Shown here: positions 1 through 7,878 of the stretch, piece by piece | How the letters are laid out: every line of letters starts with the position of its first letter | Position numbering within the stretch: the first letter of the stretch is position 1 | NCBI GenBank assembly: GCA_036443405.1 | Contig: JAZFYD010000125.1 | Coordinates: forward strand, 1 to 59,968 | Direction of reading: 5' to 3' | Source of the DNA: JAZFYD01 sp036443405 | GTDB taxonomy: Bacteria > Planctomycetota > PLA2 | Length of the DNA: 59,968 bases | Program-made: the position numbers and the translations under genes | The notes under the pieces: model-generated | Database searches by the model: none | What the model was told of the DNA's origin: nothing | Seen by the model: only the letters and a program-made list of their open reading frames with translations

Positions 1-418
1 TCAACGCGGCCGAGCGCTCGGTGATCGCGACGACGTCGCGAACGGGGTCGTAGAATCCGCCGACCCGCGCGGCCGCAGCGTACTCTTCCGCGAAGTCGAA
101 CCCCGCCGGAAGAATCTCCAGCTTCTGCCAGAGCTTCGAAAACGCACTCCACTCTGCCGGGCTTGCTTGCGCGGCGTACGCCGCGCGCAGCGCGTTTTGG
201 AAATACGGGGTCGGGCGCACCAAGACGCGGACGGGCCCGACGGTTCCGCCGAGCAACTTTTCCAGGCCTGGTGCGATCCGCGCGCAAATCTCACGCAACT
301 CACGCTCGCGTTCGGTTTCAGGCTCCTCGACCGCCTCACGCTCCGGTGTAGCCTCGTCGGATTCGCACGAGCAACCTGTCGCACACGCGAAGAGAATCGG
401 CAGAATGAGCCGCGACAT
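1..418 (-). CDS. Secreted lipoprotein of unknown function, C-terminus cut off by the window edge
   Basis: The frame reads from ATG at 418 leftward with no stop through base 1, giving 139 visible codons, so the C-terminus lies outside the window. The N-terminus is a lipoprotein signal (MSRLILPILFACATGC) with the lipobox cysteine at residue 16. An acidic Glu-rich stretch follows, then a folded-looking part with 'LVRPTPYFQNALRAAY' and 'GGFYDPVRDVVAITE'. The last segment resembles the region before the zinc site in some metallopeptidase-like proteins, but no catalytic motif is visible in what remains. Its start overlaps the start of the divergent gene on the plus strand by 14 bp. Family not recognised. 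Confidence 0.7.
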   Translation of the reverse strand, partial: MSRLILPILFACATGCSCESDEATPEREAVEEPETERERELREICARIAPGLEKLLGGTVGPVRVLVRPTPYFQNALRAAYAAQASPAEWSAFSKLWQKLEILPAGFDFAEEYAAAARVGGFYDPVRDVVAITERSAAL

Positions 419-974
419 GGCGCGCCATTGTCTCATCCGCTGCGTCGCCGCGGCATTCCCGCTGGTGGTCGCGTGCGCGTCAAAACCGACCGAGCCCGCG
501 CTGACCACGTCGCCGGTCGAGCCGGACGACCCGGTGATCCTCCGAGTCACGCGGGCGCTCGAACAAGGCGGCGTAGACGCGGCGCGGACAGCCCTGGAGA
601 ACGACCGGTGGCTCGCCAAGGACCGCGGACGCGCCGCGCTGCTTTATTACGACTGCCTGCTCGCCAAGAACGAGTTCGCGCTGGGCATCGACTCGCTGCG
701 CGCCTACCTCGAGAAAACCGGACGCCTCAAGACCCGCGCGGACGAGATCGCTTCGCGGCTGCTCGCGCACCACTCCGGCGGCGGACGGCTGGCGCCGAAG
801 GGCGACGACGAAGCCTGCCACTTCGGGCTCTATGCGCTCGTCGGGCTCCGCGAACCCGACACCGCACGGCCGATGCTCGAAGCCGCGGCGAAACACGCCG
901 AGAAACCGGAGCGCCTTCTTGCGCAATGGGCGCTCTCGGACATCGACCGGATCGGCGGGAACGACGGGCCATGA
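405..974 (+). CDS. Hypothetical lipoprotein with helical repeat-like body
   Basis: A 189-residue protein with a signal peptide ending in a lipobox (PLVVAC), so probably lipid-anchored in a membrane. The mature part is rich in short helices ('VDAARTALENDRWLAK', 'AALLYYDCLLAKNEFALGID') like a degenerate TPR. A second ATG at 417 (MARHCLIRC) gives a more normal signal length and would reduce the overlap with the divergent lipoprotein; I cannot decide between the two. The stop overlaps the ATG of the downstream LpxL-like gene (ATGA), indicating co-translation with a lipid-modifying enzyme. Function unknown. Confidence 0.72.
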   Translation: MSRDMARHCLIRCVAAAFPLVVACASKPTEPALTTSPVEPDDPVILRVTRALEQGGVDAARTALENDRWLAKDRGRAALLYYDCLLAKNEFALGIDSLRAYLEKTGRLKTRADEIASRLLAHHSGGGRLAPKGDDEACHFGLYALVGLREPDTARPMLEAAAKHAEKPERLLAQWALSDIDRIGGNDGP

Positions 975-1912
975 GAGCCTGGCTCGAGTACGCCGCATAC
1001 CGGACCGTCGCGGCCGTGATCTCCGCGCTCCCGCGCCGCGGGATGATCTGGTGTGCGCGGCGAATGGGGATGGGGTACTACTTAGTGGACCGCCGCGGCC
1101 GGCACATCGCGAAGGAGAACCTCGAGCGCGTGTTCCCCGACATGACGGCTGAAGAGCGGCGGTCGCTGATGCGGCGCTCCTATCGGCTGCAAGCGACGGC
1201 GTTGGCCGAGGCACTCTGGGCGCGCAAGCTGGATCCGAAACAAGCGGCCGAATACCTGGATGGGCCCCAGAACTTCCTTCGGGCCATCGAGCGAGCTCGC
1301 GCGAACAACAGCGGCGCGCTCTTCGCGACCGCGCACTACGGCTCGTGGGAAATGGCCAACATTGCGACCGGTGCGCTCGGCTCCCCCAAAACAACGATCA
1401 TCGCGCGCGAGCTCCCCAACGCGCGCATCGACCGCCACATGAAAGCGATGCGCGAGCGCACGGGCAACGAGATCGTCCACCGAAAAAACGCACTCGCGAG
1501 CTGCCTCCGGGCTCTGAAGCGCGGCGAATTCGTCGCGTCGGTCATCGACATGACGGTCCTGCCGAACCGGGGCGGCCAGTTCGTGGACTTCCTCGGGACG
1601 CCTGCGCTTACCTCGCCGGCACTTCCCCTCTTGGCCGTCCGGACGGGGATGCCGCTCTACTTCTCGGTGTGTGAGCCGATCGGCCATGGCATGCGGTATC
1701 AGCTGAAGACCGAAGAGATCCAGGTGGAACGAACCGGCGATCGCGATGCCGATGTCGCGCGCGCCACACTCGAGCTGAACCGGGCACTCGAACGGGCCAT
1801 CCGTCGAAATCCCGAACCGTGGATCTGGAACTACAAGCGCTGGAGGTGGCGCCCCGCCGAAATGAACGGCGCGTTCCCCAAATACTCCTCCTGGATCCAC
1901 GACCACTGGTAG
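971..1912 (+). CDS. LpxL/HtrB-family lipid A (or related lipid) acyltransferase
   Basis: A 313-residue membrane-associated acyltransferase of the LpxL/LpxM family, which adds secondary acyl chains to lipid A precursors at the inner membrane. The signature H-x4-E is seen in 'ATAHYGSWEM' near residue 120, and the family features 'VSALPRRG'-like N-terminus, 'IDMTVLPNRGGQFVDFLG' and 'NPEPWIWNYKRWR' near the C-terminus are in the right order. Length matches the family (about 300). It begins inside the stop of the preceding lipoprotein gene. With kdsD and an LptA-like gene elsewhere in the window it argues for a lipopolysaccharide-bearing outer membrane, although the actual acceptor lipid is not shown by sequence. 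Confidence 0.88.
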   Translation: MRAWLEYAAYRTVAAVISALPRRGMIWCARRMGMGYYLVDRRGRHIAKENLERVFPDMTAEERRSLMRRSYRLQATALAEALWARKLDPKQAAEYLDGPQNFLRAIERARANNSGALFATAHYGSWEMANIATGALGSPKTTIIARELPNARIDRHMKAMRERTGNEIVHRKNALASCLRALKRGEFVASVIDMTVLPNRGGQFVDFLGTPALTSPALPLLAVRTGMPLYFSVCEPIGHGMRYQLKTEEIQVERTGDRDADVARATLELNRALERAIRRNPEPWIWNYKRWRWRPAEMNGAFPKYSSWIHDHW

Positions 1913-1923
1913 CGGGCGCCGGG

Positions 1924-2781
1924 CTAGCTCATCGGCAGCGCGACAATCTTCGCGCGATCGAGCTGGGTCCCCGGTTCCGAATGCTCGAGGTGCAAGTACC
2001 CGAGAGCGACGTCGCCGGAAAGCGATGTGACCTCGCCGACCTCTTCGCTGTCCAGCGAAAGCATCGCGCCCACCGAAAACGGTCCCTCGAGCTGCAGGCC
2101 GACCAGACGCTTCTTGACCTTGTTGTAGGTCTTCAAGCGCGCGACGACCTCTTGGCCGACGTAGCAGCCCTTCGCCATCGAGATCGAATCCTCGAGCGCG
2201 GCCTCCCACGGATTGCGCGACTCGTTGATCTCGTTCGGGAACGCCGGCATGCCGGAGCGGATGCGAAGCTCATCGATCTCGGCGACGTCCAACGCCTTCG
2301 CGTCCTTTGCGAGCAGACGGCGAAGGGCCACCGCATCCGGCGCCAGCACCGCGTAACCATCCGTCCACAACGGCTCGATGCGCGCGATCAGCACTTCGAC
2401 CTCGGCAAGCCGGCGCGTCTCGTGCCGCGACTCCTCGAGTTCGACACCCAACACCTCCGCCGCGTCGGGGCCACACACGACGAGTTCCAGCGCCATGTAA
2501 TTCCGGACCGTCACGTCCTCGGTGATCGTGTACTGCTGGATGTGGCCGCTCAAGCGCTGCGGGTTGGCCGTCAGGATCAGGATGTCCTCGCCGCGGTCGA
2601 TCACGACGGACCAGTCGATCAGGAGGCCTTTGCGGTTGCAGAAACAGGTGGCGCGCGACTCGCCCTCTTTCAACGAGGCGACGTCGTTGGTGCACAGCCG
2701 GTGGAGCAGGTCTTTCCGGTCGCGGCCGGTGACGATGAGCCGGCCGCGGGAGGTCCGGTCGAAAAACGCTGCTTGTTTCAC
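1924..2781 (-). CDS. ygfZ: YgfZ/GcvT-like tetrahydrofolate-binding protein
   Basis: A 285-residue protein carrying the YgfZ signature K-G-C-[YF]-x-G-Q-E ('KGCYVGQEVVARL') near residue 200. The family binds folate through a GcvT-like fold and helps assemble or repair Fe-S clusters, including those of MiaB-type enzymes. The conserved cysteine of the signature is present. It starts with GTG; a perfect TATAAT on the minus strand (2796-2791) ends 9 nt before it, so it may have its own short-leader promoter as well as reading through from the acyltransferase gene upstream. It is convergent with the LpxL-like gene, 11 bp apart. Confidence 0.9.
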   Translation of the reverse strand: MKQAAFFDRTSRGRLIVTGRDRKDLLHRLCTNDVASLKEGESRATCFCNRKGLLIDWSVVIDRGEDILILTANPQRLSGHIQQYTITEDVTVRNYMALELVVCGPDAAEVLGVELEESRHETRRLAEVEVLIARIEPLWTDGYAVLAPDAVALRRLLAKDAKALDVAEIDELRIRSGMPAFPNEINESRNPWEAALEDSISMAKGCYVGQEVVARLKTYNKVKKRLVGLQLEGPFSVGAMLSLDSEEVGEVTSLSGDVALGYLHLEHSEPGTQLDRAKIVALPMS

Positions 2782-2790
2782 GGAGGCGCG

Positions 2791-2796
2791 ATTATA
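2791..2796 (-). promoter_or_regulatory. Perfect -10 hexamer close to ygfZ start
   Basis: Read on the minus strand, TATAAT ends 9 nt before the GTG of ygfZ. It lies across the end of the upstream acyltransferase gene, which stops at 2792. No clear -35 element is seen. Spacing implies a transcript with almost no 5' leader. Confidence 0.45.
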
Positions 2797-3526
2797 CGGA
2801 TCGCCCTGCCCGGCGATAGAACGGGACGCCGCCCTCCACCCGCGGTGTGAGATAAAGATGCGCGTCGGCCTCCGTACAAAGTCGGTTGAGGTTTGTCTCC
2901 GCGCGCACGCGCGCCTCCTCCAGGTCGCCGCTGACGTCGATCGGACCGTCGCTGAACATCGCCACGTGCGAGAACGGCAGCGGGATGATCATCTTGAACC
3001 AGATGCGCGAAAACACGAGCTGGGGCCGGGCCCAGCCTCGCACCACGTAGAGCGGAACGCCGGATCGCTGCGAGAGAAACACGGGGCCGTTCTGCATCCG
3101 ATATGCCGGCGGCTGCGGTCCGTCCCCGATCACGATCGCGCTCTTGCCTGCCTTCAAGGCGCGAGTGAGCCCGATCAGCGCGGCGCGCGCGCCTTTTTTG
3201 CCCGCGGAGCCGCGAACGAACTCGATGCCCCAGGGCTCGAGCACACTCTTCGTCAATTCGCCGTCGAAGGATCGGCTGGCGAGCATCACGAACTTGTGGC
3301 GTCGTTCGGCGGCTGTGTAGTTGGCCAGGTAGTGCATCAGCGCGAACACGTCCTGGTGCCACGCCGACAGGATGATCTGCTTGCCTTCCTGCAGTGCCTG
3401 GTCCAACGGACCGCGGATGTGCCACTTGCAGTGCCGGCGCACGTGTCGCAACGTCTGATGGAATGCAAACGCGGTGACCGTTCTCGCGGTTCGAGCGATC
3501 ACACGCTCGGCGATGCTGTGAGACAA
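2792..3526 (-). CDS. DUF374-family lysophospholipid acyltransferase-like protein
   Basis: A 244-residue member of the DUF374 group of the PlsC-like acyltransferase superfamily. It has the expected order of an N-terminal hydrophobic segment, a histidine motif ('LSAWHQDVFALMHY'), 'SRSFDGELTKSVLEPWGIEFVRGS', 'IGDGPQPPAYRMQNG' and a C-terminal 'LYLTPRVEGGVPFYRRAG'. DUF374 proteins are found in diderm bacteria beside lipid A acyltransferases and are thought to act on envelope lipids. The start is TTG at 3526, 6 nt from a palindromic -10 element shared with the divergent gene. ygfZ follows 10 bp downstream in the same direction. Confidence 0.82.
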   Translation of the reverse strand: MSHSIAERVIARTARTVTAFAFHQTLRHVRRHCKWHIRGPLDQALQEGKQIILSAWHQDVFALMHYLANYTAAERRHKFVMLASRSFDGELTKSVLEPWGIEFVRGSAGKKGARAALIGLTRALKAGKSAIVIGDGPQPPAYRMQNGPVFLSQRSGVPLYVVRGWARPQLVFSRIWFKMIIPLPFSHVAMFSDGPIDVSGDLEEARVRAETNLNRLCTEADAHLYLTPRVEGGVPFYRRAGRSV

Positions 3527-3532
3527 GCCGGG

Positions 3533-3540
3533 AGTATACT
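3533..3540. promoter_or_regulatory. Palindromic bidirectional -10 element AGTATACT
   Basis: The gap between the divergent start codons (TTG at 3526 on minus, GTG at 3547 on plus) is only 20 bp and reads six bases, AGTATACT, six bases. The palindrome provides TATACT on both strands, each ending exactly 6 nt before its start codon. This fits leaderless transcription in both directions from one element. No -35 hexamer is evident on either side. Confidence 0.6.
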
Positions 3541-3546
3541 CCGCGC

Positions 3547-3975
3547 GTGCGCTTGAAAGTGGTGCTCGCGGGCGTGGGCTGCCTGCTCTTTTTGTGGCTC
3601 TTGGACGCGGTGATCGTCACCGACGCCGAAGACGTCGAGGAAAAAACGGCGCGGCTGATCGAGCTCGCGAACGAGGGCGGGCCCGAAACGGTCGACGAGA
3701 TCATGGGCGCGCTCGCGGACGACTTCGACGCGGGCGGCGTCACTCGCGACCAGATTCAACGCTACCTAGACAAGTACATCGCCGAGCCCCCCAGCCTCGT
3801 TCGCAGCGGCGGGATCACCGCGGTGTGGAAAAAGGACCGCGAGCGGTATCGGGTCCAGCTGCGCATCAGCATGGTGAGGCGCGGAAAGAACTTCAGCTTC
3901 CTGGCGACACTGTTCTGGGCCGAGCGCGACGGCGAGTGGAAACTCGTGCGCGTGCTCAAGGGCTGGCCACGATGA
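3547..3975 (+). CDS. Membrane-anchored small protein, SnoaL/NTF2-like appearance
   Basis: A 142-residue protein with an N-terminal hydrophobic segment (about residues 4-25, 'VVLAGVGCLLFLWLLDAVIV') followed by a soluble domain. The pattern of helices ('VDEIMGALADDFDAGGVTRDQIQRYL'), then beta strands ('YRVQLRISMVRRG', 'FLATLFWAERDGEWKLVRV') resembles NTF2/SnoaL-like nuclear-transport-factor folds, but I cannot name a family. GTG start chosen because TATACT ends 6 nt upstream and no other start precedes the hydrophobic segment. Its 3' end overlaps the convergent BON-domain gene by 20 bp. Confidence 0.7.
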   Translation: MRLKVVLAGVGCLLFLWLLDAVIVTDAEDVEEKTARLIELANEGGPETVDEIMGALADDFDAGGVTRDQIQRYLDKYIAEPPSLVRSGGITAVWKKDRERYRVQLRISMVRRGKNFSFLATLFWAERDGEWKLVRVLKGWPR

Positions 3976-4273
3976 GGTCACGCACCTCGAGCACCCCGGC
4001 GCTCGCGCGCGCGATCTCCACCGCACGATGCCGGACCGCAGTCCGATCGACGTTGCCCTGCAGCGTGACCACGCGACCGGAGCACGTGACGGAGATCCCC
4101 GCGTAGGGAGCGGTCACCGGGTCCTGCCCAAGCGCCAGCCTCACGCGCGTGGCAACGTTCTCGTCCTCGATCTCGCGCTCGAGCGCGGCGCTGTCCTCGG
4201 GATCGCGGTATCCGCGGGTGCACGCCACGAGACACAGACCGCAGATCAGCGCCAGCCGCGTGACCGAACTCAC
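3956..4273 (-). CDS. BON-domain lipoprotein
   Basis: A 105-residue protein with a lipoprotein signal ('ALICGLCLVAC') and one BON domain: 'DENVATRVRLALGQDPVTAPYAGISVTCSGRVVTLQGNV' with the conserved hydrophobic/glycine pattern. BON domains bind phospholipid surfaces and occur in periplasmic stress proteins such as OsmY and outer-membrane secretins. The gene starts 4 bp inside the end of the AsmA-like gene upstream (ATGA-type overlap), so the two are co-translated and may both act on the envelope. Confidence 0.85.
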   Translation of the reverse strand: MSSVTRLALICGLCLVACTRGYRDPEDSAALEREIEDENVATRVRLALGQDPVTAPYAGISVTCSGRVVTLQGNVDRTAVRHRAVEIARASAGVLEVRDLIVASP

Positions 4274-5466
4274 TTGGGCAGGTCCTCACGAAACATGCGC
4301 TCAAACGGCCGCGTTACATGGTGAACCGGCAGGATCGTCGCCTTCGGTTCTGCGAGGGTGCCGGTCACGGACACCGCGGTCAGGCTGTGCGTGACCTCCA
4401 GATCCACGTGCCCGTCGAACGTGATGATGCCTTGGCCTTCCAGATCGAAACTCGACCCGTGAGCCGTCGCCCGTTCCACGTAGAGCCGCCCGCCGCCAAA
4501 CGACACCACCACCTCTCCGGAACGAAAGACGGACGGTCGCGAGACCGGCAACTTCAACAGCAGCACGACCTCCATGCTGACCGGCGACACGAAGTTGCCA
4601 TCCTCGAGCTTGAAGCGGCCTTTGCCCTCGAGGTGCCGCGCCGAAAGCGTGCGTCCGCGAAACACGACCTCGCCCTCCACCCTCCCGTCCAACTCCTCGG
4701 CGTAGGCGAATCCGTAGCAGCGACCGAGCGCCTCGAGCTCGATACTGCGCGCGGTCAGCTTGCCGTTGATCGCGCTTTCGGCGCCGGGGCCGATGTCCAG
4801 GAACCCTTCGAGCAGACCGTCGAACGCATGGAGCTTGAGCCGGTCCACGAGCAGATGTCCGGCCCGCGGGACCAGATCCGCACTTAGCTTCTCGAACGGA
4901 ACGGTGCGCAGCATGCCATTGCGCATCGTCAATCGGTACTCGCGGTCGCCGTGACGGTGTAGCTCCGCCGACTCCGCGGACAGGCGATCGGACTCCGCGC
5001 CGGATTGCTCGCGGACGCGCACGACCGGGTCGGTGAAAAAGATTGCGGGCATCCACGGCGGATCGAGGTTCGCCTCCGCGCGCGCGGAAACCTGCTGCTC
5101 CTTCGACTCCTCCTTGAAGAGGTCAAAGCCCTCACCCTCTTTGAGCACCGCTTCGAGCTTGTAGAGATGCACGCGGCGCACCGGGCGGTCGCCGAAAAGT
5201 CCGAACGGGTTGACCGAGACCGTCGCGCGCGTCGCCGAGAGTTCGTGGTTCGGCGCCCGCACCGAAACGCCGAACGCCTGCGCCTCCATCCATGGCCAGA
5301 TCACCGCCACGGGCACCCTAGCTGTGCCGACCATGTTTTCGTCGAGCCACAAAAGCGCCTGCCGCCGAACCACGAAATGGCAAAGCGCACCCCACAAGAC
5401 GAGGCACACACAAAGGACGCGAACCCAGCGGCGTTTCCAAACGGGCCGTCTCACCGCGCGCGCCAT
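4270..5466 (-). CDS. AsmA-like / TamB-related membrane protein
   Basis: A 398-residue protein with one N-terminal transmembrane segment (about residues 13-33) and a long beta-rich periplasmic part. The C-terminal third ('INGKLTARSIELEALG', 'GRVEGEVVFRGRTLSARHL', 'GKGRFKLEDGNFVSPVS', 'LEGQGIITFDGHVDLEV') has the repeated beta-groove pattern of AsmA-like C-terminal domains, which take part in lipid transport between membranes. Shorter than E. coli AsmA (about 617). It precedes and overlaps the BON lipoprotein. The exact cargo cannot be inferred. Confidence 0.75.
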   Translation of the reverse strand: MARAVRRPVWKRRWVRVLCVCLVLWGALCHFVVRRQALLWLDENMVGTARVPVAVIWPWMEAQAFGVSVRAPNHELSATRATVSVNPFGLFGDRPVRRVHLYKLEAVLKEGEGFDLFKEESKEQQVSARAEANLDPPWMPAIFFTDPVVRVREQSGAESDRLSAESAELHRHGDREYRLTMRNGMLRTVPFEKLSADLVPRAGHLLVDRLKLHAFDGLLEGFLDIGPGAESAINGKLTARSIELEALGRCYGFAYAEELDGRVEGEVVFRGRTLSARHLEGKGRFKLEDGNFVSPVSMEVVLLLKLPVSRPSVFRSGEVVVSFGGGRLYVERATAHGSSFDLEGQGIITFDGHVDLEVTHSLTAVSVTGTLAEPKATILPVHHVTRPFERMFREDLPK

Positions 5467-5531
5467 AGTCCAGATCTTCGGCGTTCCGGCAGGAAGGGCA
5501 AGAGTGCCGCTGCCAAGCCCTCAACTTGTTG

Positions 5532-6029
5532 CTATTCGAGCAGGCCTTTCGCGACGGTTACCGCCTCCTCCGGCGTTCGCACCTGCGTCACCGACGGAAG
5601 CCCCTTGCACACGAGCATCGCGGTGCCTCCGCTTTCCGGAAACGCCAGCACCGGCCGCCCGATCTTGCGCGCGAGCGCGACCTCGCTCAGCGCACCCGTC
5701 GCACCGCCGACACAGATCACGACATCGCCGGCCGCCGCAACCAACGCGTTACGCGCGTGCCCCATCCCGCTCGGAATCACGACATCGAGAAAATTGTTCC
5801 CCTCGTCGGCGTCGTAGCCGGGCAGGATCCCGATGATCGGCGGCTGCCCGGGCTGCTCGCGCGCATGAAACGCCCCGCGGCTCACAGCCTCCATGACGCC
5901 CCCAAGGCCGCCGGAGACGATGCCCAGACGCGCCTTCGCCAGCGCGGCTCCGAGTTTCTCGGAGAGCTCCAACACGGGCCCGGGCGTGTGTTTACCAGTG
6001 CCGACGACGGCGACCATTCGCGTACGCAT
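5532..6029 (-). CDS. SLOG/LOG-like nucleotide-binding protein (TIGR00725-type)
   Basis: A 165-residue Rossmann-like protein with 'MVAVVGTGKHTPGP' at the N-terminus, 'GIVSGGLGGVMEAVSRGA', 'GILPGYDADEGN' and 'VICVGGATGALSEVALARKIGRPVL'. This is the SLOG fold shared by lysine decarboxylase-like/LOG and DprA-type proteins, often acting on nucleotide-derived ligands. I chose ATG at 6029 because GGAG lies 7 nt before it and the conserved first strand starts there; an upstream ATG at 6086 would overlap the divergent DUF523 gene. The substrate is unknown. Confidence 0.8.
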   Translation of the reverse strand: MRTRMVAVVGTGKHTPGPVLELSEKLGAALAKARLGIVSGGLGGVMEAVSRGAFHAREQPGQPPIIGILPGYDADEGNNFLDVVIPSGMGHARNALVAAAGDVVICVGGATGALSEVALARKIGRPVLAFPESGGTAMLVCKGLPSVTQVRTPEEAVTVAKGLLE

Positions 6030-6084
6030 GATTTTGCTCCGATCCGCGCGCGGGAGCGCTTTTGGAAGGTGATAGCTTAATCGC

Positions 6085-6540
6085 ATGGCCGCACACCGCA
6101 GGACGCGAGTCTTCGTCTCCGCTTGTTTGCTTGGGCGCGCCTGCCGTTACGACGGGAGCGACCAACATCGCCCCGACCTGGAAGGGATGCTGTTGGATTC
6201 GGATGTCGAGGCGGTCCCGTTCTGCCCCGAGGAGGCCGGCGGCCTCGGCACGCCGCGGCCCGCAGCGCAAATCGACGGCGGCAGCGGCGAAGACGTGCTC
6301 GACGGCCGGGCCCGGGTGATCGACGAGCACGGCAAGGACGTCACCGGCGCGTATCTGGATGGCGCCGAGCAGGCGGTCGCAAGCGCGCAGCACTCCGGCT
6401 GCGAGGTCGCGTATCTAAAAGAGCGCTCTCCTTCGTGCGGAAGCGCCCTCGTACACACCAAAAAAGGGCTGGTCGCGGGAAGCGGCGTGACCGCGGCGAT
6501 GCTCAAGCGCGCGGGAATCCCGACGATTAGCGTTGACTAA
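6085..6540 (+). CDS. DUF523 family protein
   Basis: A 151-residue protein matching DUF523 throughout: 'VFVSACLLGRACRYDGSDQ' at the start, 'VPFCPEEAGGLGTPRP', 'DVTGAYLDGAEQAV', and 'YLKERSPSCGSALVH'. The three conserved cysteines (CLLG, FCPE, PSCG) are present, suggesting metal or Fe-S binding, though the family has no settled function. It begins the plus-strand run that continues with the P-II-like and XdhC genes, 26 bp downstream. Confidence 0.88.
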   Translation: MAAHRRTRVFVSACLLGRACRYDGSDQHRPDLEGMLLDSDVEAVPFCPEEAGGLGTPRPAAQIDGGSGEDVLDGRARVIDEHGKDVTGAYLDGAEQAVASAQHSGCEVAYLKERSPSCGSALVHTKKGLVAGSGVTAAMLKRAGIPTISVD

Positions 6541-6566
6541 AGGCCGGAAAGAGCGGAAATCACCTC

Positions 6567-6860
6567 GTGCGCAAACTCACCATCGTCATCAAGCCGTTCA
6601 AAGTGGACGCCGTCGTGCGCGCACTCGACAGCCAAAACGCGAGCGCAATCCACCTCATCGAGGCGCGCGGCTACGGCCGGCAGAAAGGACACCTGGACCT
6701 GTACCGCGACGAACCCGAACGCGTGGTCTTCCTGCCGAAGGTGCGCTTGGAGTGCGCAGTCGAAGACGACGCCGTCGAAGGCGCGATCGATGCCGTCATC
6801 GGCGCGGCGCGCACCGGCCGCATCGGCGACGGCAAGATCCTCGTAGAGGAACTGGCGTGA
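6567..6860 (+). CDS. P-II family nitrogen-regulator-like protein, short form
   Basis: A 97-residue P-II (GlnB/GlnK) homologue. The N-terminus 'LTIVIKPFKVDAVVRAL', the T-loop base 'GYGRQKGHLDLYR' and the B-loop 'TGRIGDGKI' are intact, so it should trimerise and hold a nucleotide. Differences from canonical GlnB are clear: Tyr46 is kept but the residue at the Tyr51 position is Glu, and the protein ends at 'EELA', lacking about 15 C-terminal residues including the RxR of the C-loop that contacts ATP phosphates. GTG start. Its stop overlaps the GTG of xdhC (GTGA), so the two are coupled. No ammonium transporter or glutamine synthetase is nearby. Confidence 0.87.
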   Translation: MRKLTIVIKPFKVDAVVRALDSQNASAIHLIEARGYGRQKGHLDLYRDEPERVVFLPKVRLECAVEDDAVEGAIDAVIGAARTGRIGDGKILVEELA

Positions 6861-7795
6861 AGATCTACGCGCGCCTGATCGAGGAGCTCAACCACGGTCC
6901 CGTCGCGATGGCCACGGTCGTGCGCACCGAGGGGTCGAGCCCCGGTCAGCCGGCCATGAAAATGCTGGTCGGTGAAAACGGCCGCGTCGCCGGGACCATC
7001 GGCGGCGGTCACGTCGAAGCGACGGTCGAGGCGGCGGCGCGCGAAACCCTCGCGACGAGCCGGCCGCGCACGCTTCAGTTCACCCTCGACGACGACCTCG
7101 CCGAGGAGGGCGGCCTCCTTTGCGGCGGCACGGTGCACATCCTGGTCGAGCGCATCACCGGACCCGCGGATTGGGCGTCGGGCGCGGTCGCCCTCGTGCG
7201 CGGCGGCCGCCGAGGCGTTCTGATCGCAAAGATCGGCGAGACGATCGAGCGCGAACTGCTCGAGGGCGACGCCGCCAAGGAATGGCTCGAGAGCGACGAG
7301 CCGCGGTTGGTCGACGCCACGTTCATCGAACCGCTTGTCAGACCGCGCTGCATCGTGCTGGGCGCCGGCCACATCGGGCGCGCCGTGGCGGAGCTGGCGG
7401 TGCGCATGGGATTTACCGTCGTCACCGTGGACGACCGGGAAGCGCAGGCGGCCGCGGTCGGTGCCGGCGAGACGCTCCACGCGCCGCTGGTCGAGGGTTT
7501 CGGGTCCCTCGAGCCGGGTCGCGGCGATTACGTGATCTCCGTCACCCGTGGCGCCGGCCTCGACCTCGACTGCTGCCGCGCCGCACTTTCGGCCGACACC
7601 CGATTCGTCGGGATGCTTGGGTCGCGACGGAAGGCGGAAAAGGTCCGCCAAGCGCTCTCCGAAGAGGGGATCGAGGCGGGAAGGCTCCACGCCCCTATTG
7701 GGTTGGACCTAGGAGCGAAAACCTCAGAGGAGATCGCCCTTTCGATCGTGGCCCAAATGATCAAGGTAAGGAGAACGGGGCGTGGAGACCGTTGA
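6857..7795 (+). CDS. xdhC: XdhC-family molybdoenzyme maturation factor
   Basis: A 312-residue XdhC/CoxI protein. XdhC proteins bind molybdenum cofactor, help sulfurate it and deliver it to xanthine dehydrogenase-type hydroxylases. The N-terminal XdhC/CoxI domain shows 'ATVVRTEGSSPGQPAMKMLV', 'GTIGGGHVEATV' and 'GGLLCGGTVHILVE' (conserved Cys). The C-terminal Rossmann domain starts at 'CIVLGAGHIGRAVAELA' and ends with 'GLDLGAKTSEEIALSIVAQ'. The start is the GTG overlapping the P-II-like stop. No xanthine dehydrogenase subunits are in the window, so the client is unknown; coupling to a P-II protein suggests nitrogen or energy control of Moco maturation. Confidence 0.9.
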   Translation: MKIYARLIEELNHGPVAMATVVRTEGSSPGQPAMKMLVGENGRVAGTIGGGHVEATVEAAARETLATSRPRTLQFTLDDDLAEEGGLLCGGTVHILVERITGPADWASGAVALVRGGRRGVLIAKIGETIERELLEGDAAKEWLESDEPRLVDATFIEPLVRPRCIVLGAGHIGRAVAELAVRMGFTVVTVDDREAQAAAVGAGETLHAPLVEGFGSLEPGRGDYVISVTRGAGLDLDCCRAALSADTRFVGMLGSRRKAEKVRQALSEEGIEAGRLHAPIGLDLGAKTSEEIALSIVAQMIKVRRTGRGDR

Positions 7796-7878
7796 TCCTG
7801 CCAACCCCTCCTCCTTACCCAGCAGGGGCGGCACACGACTCATCGACATTCGGCGCTGGGGCGCTTAAGGAGCGGCTT

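Noticed and set aside
6533..6856. N-terminal extension of XdhC
   Set aside because: The frame is open but runs over the P-II gene; homology to XdhC starts at the GTG at 6857.
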